Part shown: piece after piece, positions 1-10,637 of the stretch | Position numbering within the stretch: position 1 is the stretch's first letter | How the letters are laid out: each line of letters starts with the position of its first letter | Source: Rhodopseudomonas pseudopalustris | GTDB lineage: Bacteria > Pseudomonadota > Alphaproteobacteria > Rhizobiales > Xanthobacteraceae | DNA length: 64,000 nt | NCBI RefSeq assembly: GCF_900110435.1 | Contig: NZ_FODT01000010.1 | Location: 115,931 to 179,930 of the forward strand | Direction: 5' to 3' | Translations under genes and position numbers: made by a program | The notes under the pieces: model-generated | What the model was told of the DNA's origin: nothing | Databases searched by the model: none | Seen by the model: the letters and a program-made list of their open reading frames with translations, nothing else

Positions 1-250
1 CGCGCCGCGAGCGATGCAGCCAGTAGAACACTTCGATCAGTGCGTCGTCGCTGATGCCGGCCAGCGCCGGCACCCAGGTCTCGAACAGTTCGATCCGGCA
101 GAGCGGTCCGTCCGGTCGGCCACGGCGCGGGCAGGCGCCGAGGTCCGTCCAGGGCGTGTGGATTCGGCCGATGAACACCAGGCTGGCGTCTGTGCCGCCC
201 CGCCAGTCCGTCGCCACTTCTCCCATTCTGATTTCGTTGTCCGCTTTCAT
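1..250 (-). CDS. trmO: tRNA-Thr N6-methyladenosine methylase, TrmO/TsaA (UPF0066) family, N-terminal part
   Basis: The minus-strand frame opens with ATG at 250 and stays open to the window edge, giving 83 codons of an incomplete gene. It contains the family's landmark stretches: [10 protein letters not shown] near residue 32, a [10 protein letters not shown] block, [13 protein letters not shown] and FYWLHRSR close to the break. In this family the protein uses S-adenosylmethionine to methylate the N6 of t6A37 in tRNA-Thr (family knowledge). The C-terminal half lies outside the window. It is divergent from the TonB-dependent receptor, with about 570 bases between the two starts. Confidence 0.85.
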   Translation of the reverse strand, partial: MKADNEIRMGEVATDWRGGTDASLVFIGRIHTPWTDLGACPRRGRPDGPLCRIELFETWVPALAGISDDALIEVFYWLHRSRR

Positions 251-334
251 GTCGTCGTCCAATCCGTTCGCGGCGCCGGCCACAGCCAAGCTCGAGAGCA
301 TTGGGCGTTCAGCCGGACCGGCATGAAACAATAT

Positions 335-351
335 ATGTACATTTTCTACAT
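335..351. promoter_or_regulatory. Small dyad ATGTA-N7-TACAT
   Basis: Five-base inverted arms are separated by seven bases inside an AT-rich patch. It could be an operator for the receptor or for the trmO-like gene. The arms are short, so chance is a real alternative. Confidence 0.25.
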
Positions 352-492
352 TAACGGAACTCCCGGTCAATGGAATGCCGGGCGCTGCCCGATCGCGGGA
401 ATGAGTCGATTATGTGTCTTTTTGGTCGCATTTTGGCCGAAAACTGGCTCGTTCAAGCGGTAAATCGGGGCGAAATCGCATCCAAACACCGT

Positions 493-515
493 AAATACAC
501 GTTTAAAGTGTATTT
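493..515. promoter_or_regulatory. Perfect 8-bp inverted repeat, candidate operator
   Basis: AAATACAC and GTGTATTT are perfect inverted arms separated by seven bases (GTTTAAA), and the spacer is itself partly symmetric. It lies about 305 bases before the TonB receptor start, in a stretch with much lower GC than the genome. TonB receptors are normally metal- or substrate-controlled. The motif does not match the Irr, RirA or ModE patterns I know, so the regulator is not identified. Confidence 0.4.
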
Positions 516-819
516 TGAGGGATTGATCGCTGTTGGACGGTTGGCAAGTCGTCCCCAATCCCCAAAGATCATTATATGTATTTCGGTTACCTAAATTGTG
601 ATGAGGCGCGTCCTCTCGTTTTCCGGGTTCGTCGGCCCAGTCGGGCCATCTTCATGTCGGCGGCCGGCCGATCGCGCGGCGCAGTCCGAGGGACGCAGCC
701 GCGCGGGATCCCGCGGATCGCGCCGACATCGCTGACCACCTTCCGATTTCGCACTGACAGTCGACGGCGCGAGCTGCGGTGCTTTCTTTCGACGCGCGCA
801 ATCCTGGACTGGGGGCAAA

Positions 820-3006
820 ATGAAACGGATGAAGGGTGTTACCATTCTGCTGGCGAGCGCTGCGACGGTCACGTCCGGTGCGGGGTACGCCGGCAACGAA
901 GGCAAGGGGGCCTATGAGCTCGGAATGATCCAAGTGACTGCGCCGGTGGATGAAGGTTCCGAGTTCGGCGACTACGGCGGCAGCACGATCTCCAACACGC
1001 AGACCGAGACCTACAACAAGCCGACGCTCGACAAGGCGATCGACCTCGTGCCCGGCGTCAATGCCGGCAATACCGGCAGCCAGCGCAACGAAACCAACAT
1101 CTACGTCCACGGCTTCGACCGTCTGCAGGTGCCGCTGTCGATCGACGGCGTGCGCATCTACCTTCCGGCCGATAATCGCCTCGACTTCTCGCGCTTTCTG
1201 ACCGACGACATCGCGCAGATCCAGATCGCCAAGGGCTACGCATCCGTGCTCGACGGGCCGGGCGCTCTGGGCGGGGCGATCAATCTGGTCTCCAAGAAGC
1301 CGGTCAAGGCGCTGGAGGGCGAATGGCGCAGCCAGGCCGAATTCGGCAACACCGGCGTGTTCGACGGATTCAAGAATTACGGCCGCGTCGGCAGCAAGCA
1401 GGACCAATACTACTTCCAGGCCAGCGGCACGTGGCGCAAGGTCGAGGGTTGGGAGCTGCCGTCGAGCTTCACGCCGACCGCGGTCGAGGACGGCGGTCGG
1501 CGCAACTTTTCGGACTCCAACGATTGGAGCGTCAATCTGAAGGCCGGCTGGACGCCCAATCCGACCGATGAGTACTCGATCAATTTTATCAAGCAGAACG
1601 GCAAGAAGAACGCGCCGTACAATGTCGAACCGACGGCGTCGCCAAGATACTGGTCGTGGCCGTCTTGGAATGTGCAGATCTTGTCGGCGGCGACCAAGAC
1701 CGAGATCGGCGACGACGCCTACGTCAAGACGCGGACGTTCTGGGAGACCTTCGACAACGCGATCGACATGTGGGACAACGCGGCGCAGACGCAGCGATAC
1801 TCCACCAGCGCGGCGCGGTCGATCTATCAGGATTGGGCGGTCGGCAATACGGTCGAGGTCGGCAAGGAATTCGGCAGCTTCGACACCCTCAAGGTGGCCA
1901 CGCATGTGCGGCGTGACAGCCATTCCGAATGGAACGAGCTGTTCACCGACCGCTTCGGCCTGAATGCGACCACGACGCCGAAAAGCTCCTCCTGCAACAC
2001 CAGCGTCACCTCGAGCGGGGTCTGCTTCAACGAGCCGACCCAGACCTCCGTCGAAGACACCTATTCGGTGGCGACGGAAAATACGGTGCACATTACGCCG
2101 AGCTTCGACTGGGTGCAGGGCGCCAGCTATGACTGGCGGCATCTCAGCAAGGCCAACGACTACGTGCTCGGACAGTACAGCAAGGGCGCCTATTACGAGC
2201 CGTCCTGGATCAACTACAAGCTGTTCGACGATTCGGCCTTCAACTGGCAGTCGGCGGCGATCTGGCGTTACTCGGACACGGCGAAGCTGTTCATGAACAT
2301 CTCGGACCGCACCCGGTTTCCGACATTGTTCGAACGCTACAGCTCGCGCTTCGGAACGGGCGCGTCGAACCCGCAATTGCTTCCCGAACGCGCGGTCAAC
2401 TATCAGCTTGGGTGGACCAATGCCTTTGCCCCGAAAAGTCAGGTGTCGGTGCTCGTCTATTATGCCGACGTCAGGGACATGATCCAGTCGGTCGCGACCG
2501 GCCGCACCTTCGTCGACCCGGTTTCCGGGAGGGCTTCCACGATCACGCAGAACCAGAATGTCGGCAATGGCTATCGCTATGGCGTCGATTTCGCGGTCGA
2601 CTATGCGGTCGGCGCCACGCTCGTTCTGGGCGGAAACGCCTCCTACATCCACAACGTCCTGACCCACCCCACCGATCCGACGATCCAGCAGACCGGGATT
2701 CCGACCGTCAAGGGAATGCTCTATGCGAGCTACAGCCCGATCGAATCGGTGACCCTGACGCCGAACCTGTTGTTCGCCGACGATCGCTGGTCGCAGAAGA
2801 ACCAAGTGATCGCCCAGAAATCGGTTTCCAGCTACGTCAAGACCGGCTCCTATATGCTGGCCAATTTCACGGCGGATTACCGGATGCGGGAGAACCTCAC
2901 CTGGTCCGGCGGGGTGAGAAACATCTTCGATCAGGAATACTCGCTCGCCTGGGGCTATCCCGAAGCCGGGCGAACCTACTACGTGGCCATGAAGGCGACA
3001 TTCTGA
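820..3006 (+). CDS. TonB-dependent outer-membrane receptor
   Basis: The 728-residue protein has a signal peptide (about residues 1-24), a TonB-box-like IQVTA at 37-41, a plug domain over roughly 50-165 containing YVHGFDRLQVPLSIDGVRI and GPGALGGAINLVSKKP, and a beta-barrel ending in the outer-membrane signature AMKATF with a terminal Phe. Such receptors import iron chelates, vitamin B12 or other scarce ligands across the outer membrane using TonB energy. The substrate cannot be read from the sequence, and no transport, siderophore or regulator gene is adjacent. The start is an ATG preceded by a G-rich site (GGGGG). A stem-loop follows the stop codon. Confidence 0.9.
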   Translation: MKRMKGVTILLASAATVTSGAGYAGNEGKGAYELGMIQVTAPVDEGSEFGDYGGSTISNTQTETYNKPTLDKAIDLVPGVNAGNTGSQRNETNIYVHGFDRLQVPLSIDGVRIYLPADNRLDFSRFLTDDIAQIQIAKGYASVLDGPGALGGAINLVSKKPVKALEGEWRSQAEFGNTGVFDGFKNYGRVGSKQDQYYFQASGTWRKVEGWELPSSFTPTAVEDGGRRNFSDSNDWSVNLKAGWTPNPTDEYSINFIKQNGKKNAPYNVEPTASPRYWSWPSWNVQILSAATKTEIGDDAYVKTRTFWETFDNAIDMWDNAAQTQRYSTSAARSIYQDWAVGNTVEVGKEFGSFDTLKVATHVRRDSHSEWNELFTDRFGLNATTTPKSSSCNTSVTSSGVCFNEPTQTSVEDTYSVATENTVHITPSFDWVQGASYDWRHLSKANDYVLGQYSKGAYYEPSWINYKLFDDSAFNWQSAAIWRYSDTAKLFMNISDRTRFPTLFERYSSRFGTGASNPQLLPERAVNYQLGWTNAFAPKSQVSVLVYYADVRDMIQSVATGRTFVDPVSGRASTITQNQNVGNGYRYGVDFAVDYAVGATLVLGGNASYIHNVLTHPTDPTIQQTGIPTVKGMLYASYSPIESVTLTPNLLFADDRWSQKNQVIAQKSVSSYVKTGSYMLANFTADYRMRENLTWSGGVRNIFDQEYSLAWGYPEAGRTYYVAMKATF

Positions 3007-3025
3007 GATCGGCCGATCAACCAAG

Positions 3026-3048
3026 GGCCCCCGCTGGCGGCGGGGGCC
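3026..3048 (+). terminator. GC-rich stem-loop after the TonB receptor
   Basis: GGCCCCCGC and GCGGGGGCC form a nine-pair stem with a five-base loop, 20 bases after the receptor stop. No T-run follows, so it may be a Rho-assisted or weak terminator. Confidence 0.45.
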
Positions 3049-3097
3049 TCACCGACGGCAGCTGCACGCCGCCGCCCGGTGGCGGCTGTCGTCTGGC

Positions 3098-3370
3098 GTG
3101 GGAAATCTCGACCTTAACTATAAGGGGAAGTTCGTGGTCTATTTTGGCCGGGAACGCCGCGGTCGGCTGTTCGACTTTTTCGAGGGGCGGGGCCGTGGTC
3201 CGAAGTATCGCTTCGTTTTCGCGGATATTCCCGGCGAGGTCACAACGGAAAAACTTGCCGGTTCTGCTCTCGACGCGCCCTTGCTCCAAGTATTCAAGCG
3301 GCGCGTCAATGGCGACGTACCACAGCCGGCCGCCGCGTCGCCAACCGTGGTTGCACTAAATCCGCGCTGA
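3098..3370 (+). CDS. Doubtful small hypothetical protein
   Basis: The frame has GTG at 3098 (90 residues) and a better-placed GTG at 3134 (78 residues), which sits just after an AAGGGGAAG ribosome-binding-like site. The product is Arg- and Phe-rich (FVVYFGRERRGRLFDFFEGR) with no domain I recognise, no signal peptide and no membrane segment. It lies between the receptor terminator and the convergent parE gene. Open antisense frames overlap it, so it may not be a gene. Confidence 0.3.
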   Translation: MGNLDLNYKGKFVVYFGRERRGRLFDFFEGRGRGPKYRFVFADIPGEVTTEKLAGSALDAPLLQVFKRRVNGDVPQPAAASPTVVALNPR

Positions 3371-3483
3371 ATTCCGATCTTGCACCAACGAGTGGTTGAA
3401 GGGACCAATCTGCCAGGTGCAATGACAGACGAAATGCCGCTGTTCGTGTGTGTGGGGGCAACGCAGGCTGCTCAACAGCTTCC

Positions 3484-5538
<2,055 letters not shown>

Positions 5539-6001
5539 GAGTCCTGGATTAGGTCCTGAGGTCTAACTGGGTGGCGCCAGGGTGGCGCGCTGTGCGAATC
5601 GGTGTGCCTGACTATGCCATGGAAGGCTGCGGATGTGACGCCGGCTGCGGCTCCTGGCGGCGGCGGCCCGGCGCGCCGCCCCCCGGGCGCTGCGCGAGGT
5701 CACCGCCGGAACGGGCATATAAGGCGGAGCCGGTGGGATGGAAAGGGCGACGCCGAGCTGCCAGTCCGACATCGGGCCGTGGCGCGCGGTCGCGGTTGTG
5801 TGACGTGCAACTTGCCGGCGAGCGGCGCAGAATCCGTCCGGTTCTCACGCAGGCCGCCGCATTCAGGCCATTTCGATCTGCTCTTCCGGCCGGCCCGGGC
5901 AATCCGTCACGGTGCATAGCGCTTGTCGACCAGGCGGGGGGCCGTGCTATGCGACAGCGGTGTGAACCGCCGGCGGGCGCGCCGGCAGGTCTGAAGGGAC
6001 A
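5539..6001. other. GC-rich divergent region between parE and the DedA gene, nothing recognised
   Basis: About 460 bases lie between two divergent starts. Several frames are open because of the very high GC, but none has a plausible composition or start site. I see no tRNA, repeat or clear promoter. The last bases before 6002 (AAGGGACA) serve as the ribosome-binding site of the DedA gene. Confidence 0.5.
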
Positions 6002-6532
6002 ATGGAAGAATCTTTTCGCGGCATTATCGATTTCGTGCGCGAGCACCAGGCCTGGGCCGCGCCGGTGGTGATGGCGCTGGCGTTCGGGGAATCGCTCGCT
6101 TTCATTTCGCTGGTGGTTCCAGCCTGGGGCGCGCTGGTCGCGATCGGCGCGCTGATTGGCGTCTCCGGCATCAGTTTCTGGCCGGTGTGGCTCGCCGGTG
6201 CGGCCGGCGCGGCGCTGGGCGACTGGCTGTCGTACTGGTTCGGCTATCGCTACAAGGACAACGTCGCCCAGATCTGGCCGCTGTCGAAGTTTCCCGGGCT
6301 GCTGCTGCGCGGCGAGGCCTTCGTGCAGAAATGGGGCGTGCCGAGCATCTTCATCGGCCGCTTCTTCGGGCCGCTGCGCGCCTCGGTGCCGCTGGCCGCC
6401 GGCATTTTCGAGATGCCGTTCTGGAGCTTCCAGATCGCCAATGTGCTGTCGGCGCTGGTGTGGTCGGCGGTGCTGCTGCTGTTCGGCGACGGGCTGTCGA
6501 TCGCGGCGAACTGGATACTCCGATCGATTTGA
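6002..6532 (+). CDS. DedA-family (SNARE-associated/VTT domain) membrane protein
   Basis: The 176-residue inner-membrane protein carries the DedA signature GRFFGPLRASVPLAAG at about residues 118-133, which includes the conserved arginines. An N-terminal amphipathic region, two re-entrant or membrane segments (about 20-60) and C-terminal membrane helices are visible. DedA proteins act in envelope lipid homeostasis; some flip undecaprenyl phosphate or phosphatidylethanolamine and affect proton-motive force (family knowledge). The specific substrate is unknown. An AAGGGA site precedes the ATG by a few bases. The next gene starts 133 bases later on the same strand. Confidence 0.88.
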   Translation: MEESFRGIIDFVREHQAWAAPVVMALAFGESLAFISLVVPAWGALVAIGALIGVSGISFWPVWLAGAAGAALGDWLSYWFGYRYKDNVAQIWPLSKFPGLLLRGEAFVQKWGVPSIFIGRFFGPLRASVPLAAGIFEMPFWSFQIANVLSALVWSAVLLLFGDGLSIAANWILRSI

Positions 6533-6665
6533 CACCAGCGGCTGCGGAATATGGCGCGGCCCCCGGTGTTGGCGTCAATTGGGCGTGCGATGCGCCCGAT
6601 CGCGCGATCAAACCGTTGTTAGAACTCGCCCCCCGCCTCAAAAACCAACCCATCGAGGATACGCC

Positions 6666-7658
6666 ATGGACCTGACCCGACGTCACGCCCTGACCGCTGC
6701 CGCTGGCGCGCTCGCCGCCGCACCGCTGCTGCGAAGCGCCCCCGCGGAGGCTGCCGCGCCGGTCGCCGACAAGCAGGCTCCCAGCTTCTATCGCTACAAG
6801 GTCGGCGACGCCCAGGTGAACGCGATCGCCGACGGCGCCAACACCTTTCCGCTGACCGACGGCTTCGTCGTCAACGTCAAGAAGGACGAGATCAACGCCG
6901 CGCTCGAGCAGGCCTTCATGCCGAAGGACAAGATGACCATCAACTTCACCCCGCTGGTGATCAACACCGGGGGCAGGCTGGTGGTGGTCGACACCGGCAA
7001 CGGCGAGGCCGCCTTCGCCTCCAGCAAGGGCAATGTCGGTCAGTTCGCCGCCAACATGGCCGCGGCCGGCTTCGACCCCAAGGCGGTCGACATCGTGGTG
7101 ATCTCGCACTTCCACGGCGACCACATCAACGGCCTGCTCACCGCCGACAACCAGCCGATGTTCCCGAATGCCGAGGTGCTGGTGCCGGCCGCGGAGTGGA
7201 AATACTTCATGGACGAGGGCGAGATGAGCCGCGCGTCCGGCGAGCGGCTGCAAAGCGTGTTCAAGAATGCCCGCCGGGTGTTCGAGGCCGGGCTGAAGAA
7301 GAAGGTGACGCCCTATGAGTGGGGCAAGGACGTCGCGCCGGGCCTGCTGGCGGTGGAGGCAGCCGGCCACACGCCGGGCCACACCTCGTTCGTGCTGTCG
7401 TCCGGCTCCGACAAGGTGTTCATCCAGTCCGACATCACCAACCATCCGGCGCTGTTCGTCGCCAATCCCGGCTGGCACCTGATGTTCGACCAGGACCCGG
7501 CGCAGGCCGAAGCCACCCGCCGCAAGGTCTATGACATGCTGGTCGCCGAAAGGATGCGGGTGCAGGGCTTCCACTATCCGTTCCCGGCCAACGGCTATGT
7601 GCAGAAGGACGGCAACGGCTATCGGCTGGTGCCGGCGCCGTGGAGTCCGGTGATCTGA
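6666..7658 (+). CDS. Exported metallo-beta-lactamase-fold hydrolase
   Basis: The frame is open further upstream, but ATG 6666 begins a signal sequence with a twin-arginine look (TRRHALTAAAGALAAAPLL), so I place the start there (330 residues). The metal-binding motif HFHGDH falls at residues 148-153, followed by AAGHTPGHTSF with the later histidine. The protein is thus a periplasmic zinc- or iron-dependent hydrolase of the glyoxalase-II/lactonase type. The family includes lactonases, thioesterases and sulfatase-like enzymes, and the substrate cannot be told from the sequence. A large palindromic element lies downstream. Confidence 0.85.
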   Translation: MDLTRRHALTAAAGALAAAPLLRSAPAEAAAPVADKQAPSFYRYKVGDAQVNAIADGANTFPLTDGFVVNVKKDEINAALEQAFMPKDKMTINFTPLVINTGGRLVVVDTGNGEAAFASSKGNVGQFAANMAAAGFDPKAVDIVVISHFHGDHINGLLTADNQPMFPNAEVLVPAAEWKYFMDEGEMSRASGERLQSVFKNARRVFEAGLKKKVTPYEWGKDVAPGLLAVEAAGHTPGHTSFVLSSGSDKVFIQSDITNHPALFVANPGWHLMFDQDPAQAEATRRKVYDMLVAERMRVQGFHYPFPANGYVQKDGNGYRLVPAPWSPVI

Positions 7659-7989
7659 GACGTCTCGGGTCGAGCGAACGAGCAGGGCGGCGTGCGCAGC
7701 GCCGCCTTGGAGCCTGAGCGCAGTCCTGGCGCTTCGGTTCTGATTGAATCAGAACCGAAGCTCCACGTCACGATCACGTCTTGACGGTATCTCATTCTGC
7801 AACTATCAAGTCCCGCATGATCAACGCCGCCGCCAACGCCAAAGCCCGCCGCCGCATTTTCGCGGTAGGAGCGGCTGTTCGCGTCTGACAGCGTTGCCCC
7901 TGCCGCCGGTTTCGGTCCGCGGCAGGTTGATGATCCCCCACCCAAGCGAACTGATCCCGGCGGCTCCGTCTTCAACCAGGAGTCAGCCG
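7659..7989. other. Intergenic region before the FMN-binding regulator
   Basis: About 330 bases hold one striking palindrome (7731-7761) and an AGGAG ribosome-binding site just before 7990. The upstream frame is open but its composition is not protein-like. No other feature was recognised. Confidence 0.5.
7731..7761. repeat. Near-perfect palindrome, dispersed intergenic repeat type
   Basis: Fifteen-base inverted arms (GCTTCGGTTCTGATT and its complement) are separated by one base. Palindromes with the core TTCTGATTCAATCAGAA recur between genes in Bradyrhizobium and Rhodopseudomonas genomes (recalled, not checked). It sits after the hydrolase stop and could also work as a bidirectional terminator, although it lacks a T-tail. 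Confidence 0.65.
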
Positions 7990-8658
7990 ATGTATGTGCC
8001 GCCGCCTTTCAAGCCCGATCGCTCCACCTGCCTCGCTTTCGCGGCGGCGCGCGGTTTCGGCCTGGTCTGCGCCCATGACGGCCGCAAGCCGGCGGCGTCG
8101 CCGCTGCCGTTTTCGATCGACTACGCGAGCGACGGCACACCGCTGCTGTCGTTCCACGTCGCGCGCGGCAATCCGCTGGCAGGGCTCGCCGACAGCCGCA
8201 CGCCATGGCTGATGGCAGTGACCGGTCCGGGCGCCTATGTCTCCGCCGATTGGTATGCGTCGCCGGATCAGGTGCCGACCTGGCTGTATCAGAGCGTGCA
8301 TCTGACCGGGCCCGCGGCGGTGATGTCGGAGGGCGAACTCGACGGCCATCTTGACGAGGTCAGCGCAGTCTTCGAAAGCTCGCTGGCGCGCGAGCTGCCA
8401 TGGACGCCGGCGAAGATGACCGCCGGACGGCGCAGTGCGATGAAGAAGGCGATCGTCGGCGTGATGATGCGGGTGGACGTGGTCGAAGGCAGCTTCAAGC
8501 TGAACCAGCACAAATCCGACGCCGATCACGTCGCGGTGGCCAATGCGCTGGCGCGGCAGGCCGATCCGGCCGCGCAGGCGATCGCCGCGCAGATGATCGC
8601 GCTGCGGCCGCAGTTGGACTACATAGAAGCCGCGGCCGTCCTCGAGCCCGCATCGTGA
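7990..8658 (+). CDS. PaiB-like FMN-binding negative regulator family protein
   Basis: The 222-residue protein begins MYVPPPF, the typical opening of the PaiB family, and carries the split-barrel flavin-binding fold with [17 protein letters not shown] and [13 protein letters not shown]. The C-terminal half contains [21 protein letters not shown] and KLNQHKS, also standard for the family. Bacillus PaiB is a regulator of sporulation and protease genes; many homologues are simply flavin- or haem-binding proteins, so a DNA-binding role is not assured. ATG 7990 is chosen because of the AGGAG site and family length. The stop is 11 bases before argC, so the two are probably co-transcribed. Confidence 0.85.
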   Translation: MYVPPPFKPDRSTCLAFAAARGFGLVCAHDGRKPAASPLPFSIDYASDGTPLLSFHVARGNPLAGLADSRTPWLMAVTGPGAYVSADWYASPDQVPTWLYQSVHLTGPAAVMSEGELDGHLDEVSAVFESSLARELPWTPAKMTAGRRSAMKKAIVGVMMRVDVVEGSFKLNQHKSDADHVAVANALARQADPAAQAIAAQMIALRPQLDYIEAAAVLEPAS

Positions 8659-8669
8659 AGGAATCCGAG

Positions 8670-9665
8670 ATGACCCTGACTGACACCACGACGAACCAAG
8701 CGGCTGCGAGCCAACGCGCCAAGCCGGTCGTGTTCATCGACGGCGCCGCCGGCACCACCGGCCTCGGCATTCGCGAGCGGCTCGGCCGCAACGGCGAGGT
8801 CGTGGTGAAGGACATCGCCGACGACAAGCGCAAGGACGTGGCGGCCAAGCGCGCGCTGATGGCCGAGGTCGATCTCGTGATCCTGTGCCTGCCGGACGAC
8901 GCCGCGAAAGAAACCGTGGCGCTGATCGACGTCATGGGCGGCGATGCGCCCAAAGTGCTCGACGCCTCGACCGCGTTCCGGGTGGCGCCCGACTGGACCT
9001 ACGGCTTTCCGGAGCTGGCGCCCGATCAGGCGGACAAGATCAGCGTCGCGCGAAAAGTCTCCAATCCCGGTTGCTATCCGACCGGCGGAGTCGCGCTGCT
9101 GCGGCCGCTGGTCGACGCGGCGCTGCTGCCGGCCGACTATCCGGTGACGATCAACGCCGTCAGCGGCTATTCCGGCGGCGGCAAGGCGATGATCGCGGCC
9201 TATGAGGCCGGCACCGCGCCTGCGTTCGAACTCTACGGCCTCGGCTTTGCGCACAAGCATCTGCCGGAGACCCAGCTCTACGCACGGCTGACGCGGCGGC
9301 CGATCTTCGTGCCCTCGGTCGGCAATTTCCGGCAGGGAATGCTGGTGTCGGTGCCGCTACATCTCGACACGCTGCCGGGCAGACCGGCGGTCGCCGATCT
9401 GCAGGCGGCGCTGGAGCAGCGCTACGCCGGCAGCGCCTATGTGTCGGTGCTGCCGCAGGGCAGCGCGCCGATCACCGACGGCCGGATCGAGCCGGAGGCG
9501 TTGAACGAGACCAACAAGCTCGAACTCTGCGTGTTCGGCAGCGATGCGCATCGCCAGGCGGTGCTGGTGGCGCGGCTCGACAATCTCGGCAAGGGCGCGT
9601 CGGGCGCCGCGGTGCAGAACATGCGACTGATGCTGGGCTTGCCGGACGCGCCGGGCCTCGAATAG
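8670..9665 (+). CDS. argC: N-acetyl-gamma-glutamyl-phosphate reductase (short, type 2)
   Basis: ArgC reduces N-acetylglutamyl phosphate to the semialdehyde with NADPH, the third step of arginine synthesis. The 331-residue protein has a dinucleotide-binding start ([12 protein letters not shown]), the active-site segment [10 protein letters not shown] with the catalytic Cys at residue 135, and [12 protein letters not shown]. The short N-terminus with [12 protein letters not shown] marks the type-2 form. ATG 8670 is used because the open frame further upstream overlaps the PaiB-like gene. It follows that gene by 11 bases. Confidence 0.93.
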   Translation: MTLTDTTTNQAAASQRAKPVVFIDGAAGTTGLGIRERLGRNGEVVVKDIADDKRKDVAAKRALMAEVDLVILCLPDDAAKETVALIDVMGGDAPKVLDASTAFRVAPDWTYGFPELAPDQADKISVARKVSNPGCYPTGGVALLRPLVDAALLPADYPVTINAVSGYSGGGKAMIAAYEAGTAPAFELYGLGFAHKHLPETQLYARLTRRPIFVPSVGNFRQGMLVSVPLHLDTLPGRPAVADLQAALEQRYAGSAYVSVLPQGSAPITDGRIEPEALNETNKLELCVFGSDAHRQAVLVARLDNLGKGASGAAVQNMRLMLGLPDAPGLE

Positions 9666-9774
9666 AGCGTTCGGACGGTTCTCGCTTCGCGCCAGAGCAC
9701 TGCTGCAGCCAACCCCCTTGAAGCGGTTGTCCGGTCCGCCGACCGGGGACCCGCGCGATCTGGATTGTGACCCC

Positions 9775-10377
9775 ATGACCGACGCCTTCGACGCTGCGAC
9801 GCTGCGGTTCTACCGCGGCAATGCCGACGCCTATGCCGAGCGCAAACCGCCGCTCGACGGTCCGCTGACCCGGTTCCTCGCCGAGCTGCCGCGCGGCGCG
9901 GCGATTCTCGAACTCGGCTGCGGCGCCGGCTATCAGGCCGAGGCGATGCTCGCCGCCGGTTTCGACGTGCATCCGACCGACGGTTCGGCGGAAATGGCGG
10001 CGACCGCTTCGCGGAGGCTCGGCCGCCCGGTCGCCACCCTGCTGTTCCACCAGCTCGACGCGGTCGAAGCCTATGATGGGGTGTGGGCCTATGCCTGCTT
10101 GCTGCATGTGCCGCGTGACGAACTCGCCGGCGTGCTGGCGCGGATCCGGCGCGCGCTGAAGCCGGGCGGGCTGTTCTATGCGAGCTTCAAATCCGGCGAA
10201 GACGAGGGCCGCGACCGGCTGGCGCGCTACTACAACTATCCGTCGGAACCCTGGCTGCGGCAATGCTACGCCGAGGCCGGTCCGTGGGCGTCGATCGCCG
10301 TCGATACCTCCTCGGGCAAGGGCTTCGACCAGGAGCAGGCGCATTTCCTGCACGTCACGGCGCGCAAGCCGGAGTGA
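9775..10377 (+). CDS. SAM-dependent methyltransferase, class I
   Basis: The 200-residue protein shows the methyltransferase motif I ILELGCGAGYQAEAML at about residues 42-57, motif II near DVHPTDGS, and the post-motif LKPGGLFYASFKSG. These define a class I Rossmann methyltransferase of the UbiE/Tam small-molecule type. The substrate is unknown and the neighbours (argC, a radical SAM gene) give no clear pathway. ATG 9775 starts the conserved part; the frame is open upstream but the added residues look non-coding. Confidence 0.82.
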   Translation: MTDAFDAATLRFYRGNADAYAERKPPLDGPLTRFLAELPRGAAILELGCGAGYQAEAMLAAGFDVHPTDGSAEMAATASRRLGRPVATLLFHQLDAVEAYDGVWAYACLLHVPRDELAGVLARIRRALKPGGLFYASFKSGEDEGRDRLARYYNYPSEPWLRQCYAEAGPWASIAVDTSSGKGFDQEQAHFLHVTARKPE

Positions 10378-10637
10378 CGGGCCGCCGGTATTTTGCCCCT
10401 GCGGTACGGAAATAGTCCTGTGATATGACAGTCAGCCTGTCTCAATTGTCTGCTGATCGTCCAGATAGCGCACTCTTAGGTAGCATTCCGCCAGCCTGCG
10501 ATTAGTTTGCAGAGATCGTCCACTTAGTTCGGGGGCGATCAGCTTGCAATTCGCCCGACGCCTGAGCCAAGCTGCGCCGATGCGAGCGGGGCCGGGGAGC
10601 CTCGTGTCGCGATCCGTCGCAGTTCGAGGGCAAGGCC

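Larger units (their letters stand above)
251..819. other. Long AT-richer divergent intergenic region upstream of the TonB receptor
   Basis: No convincing gene lies here. The first 350 bases are clearly less GC-rich than the surroundings and hold two inverted repeats (listed separately) and two copies of TATATGTA (332-339 and 573-580). The later part, 600-800, returns to high GC. The region separates the trmO-like start from the receptor start, so promoters for both should lie here, but I could not fix -35/-10 elements with confidence. Confidence 0.5.

Noticed and set aside
652..3024. 790-codon open frame antisense to the TonB receptor
   Set aside because: Its composition is Arg/Asp/Val-rich shadow sequence, there are no domains, and the plus-strand receptor has clear motifs.
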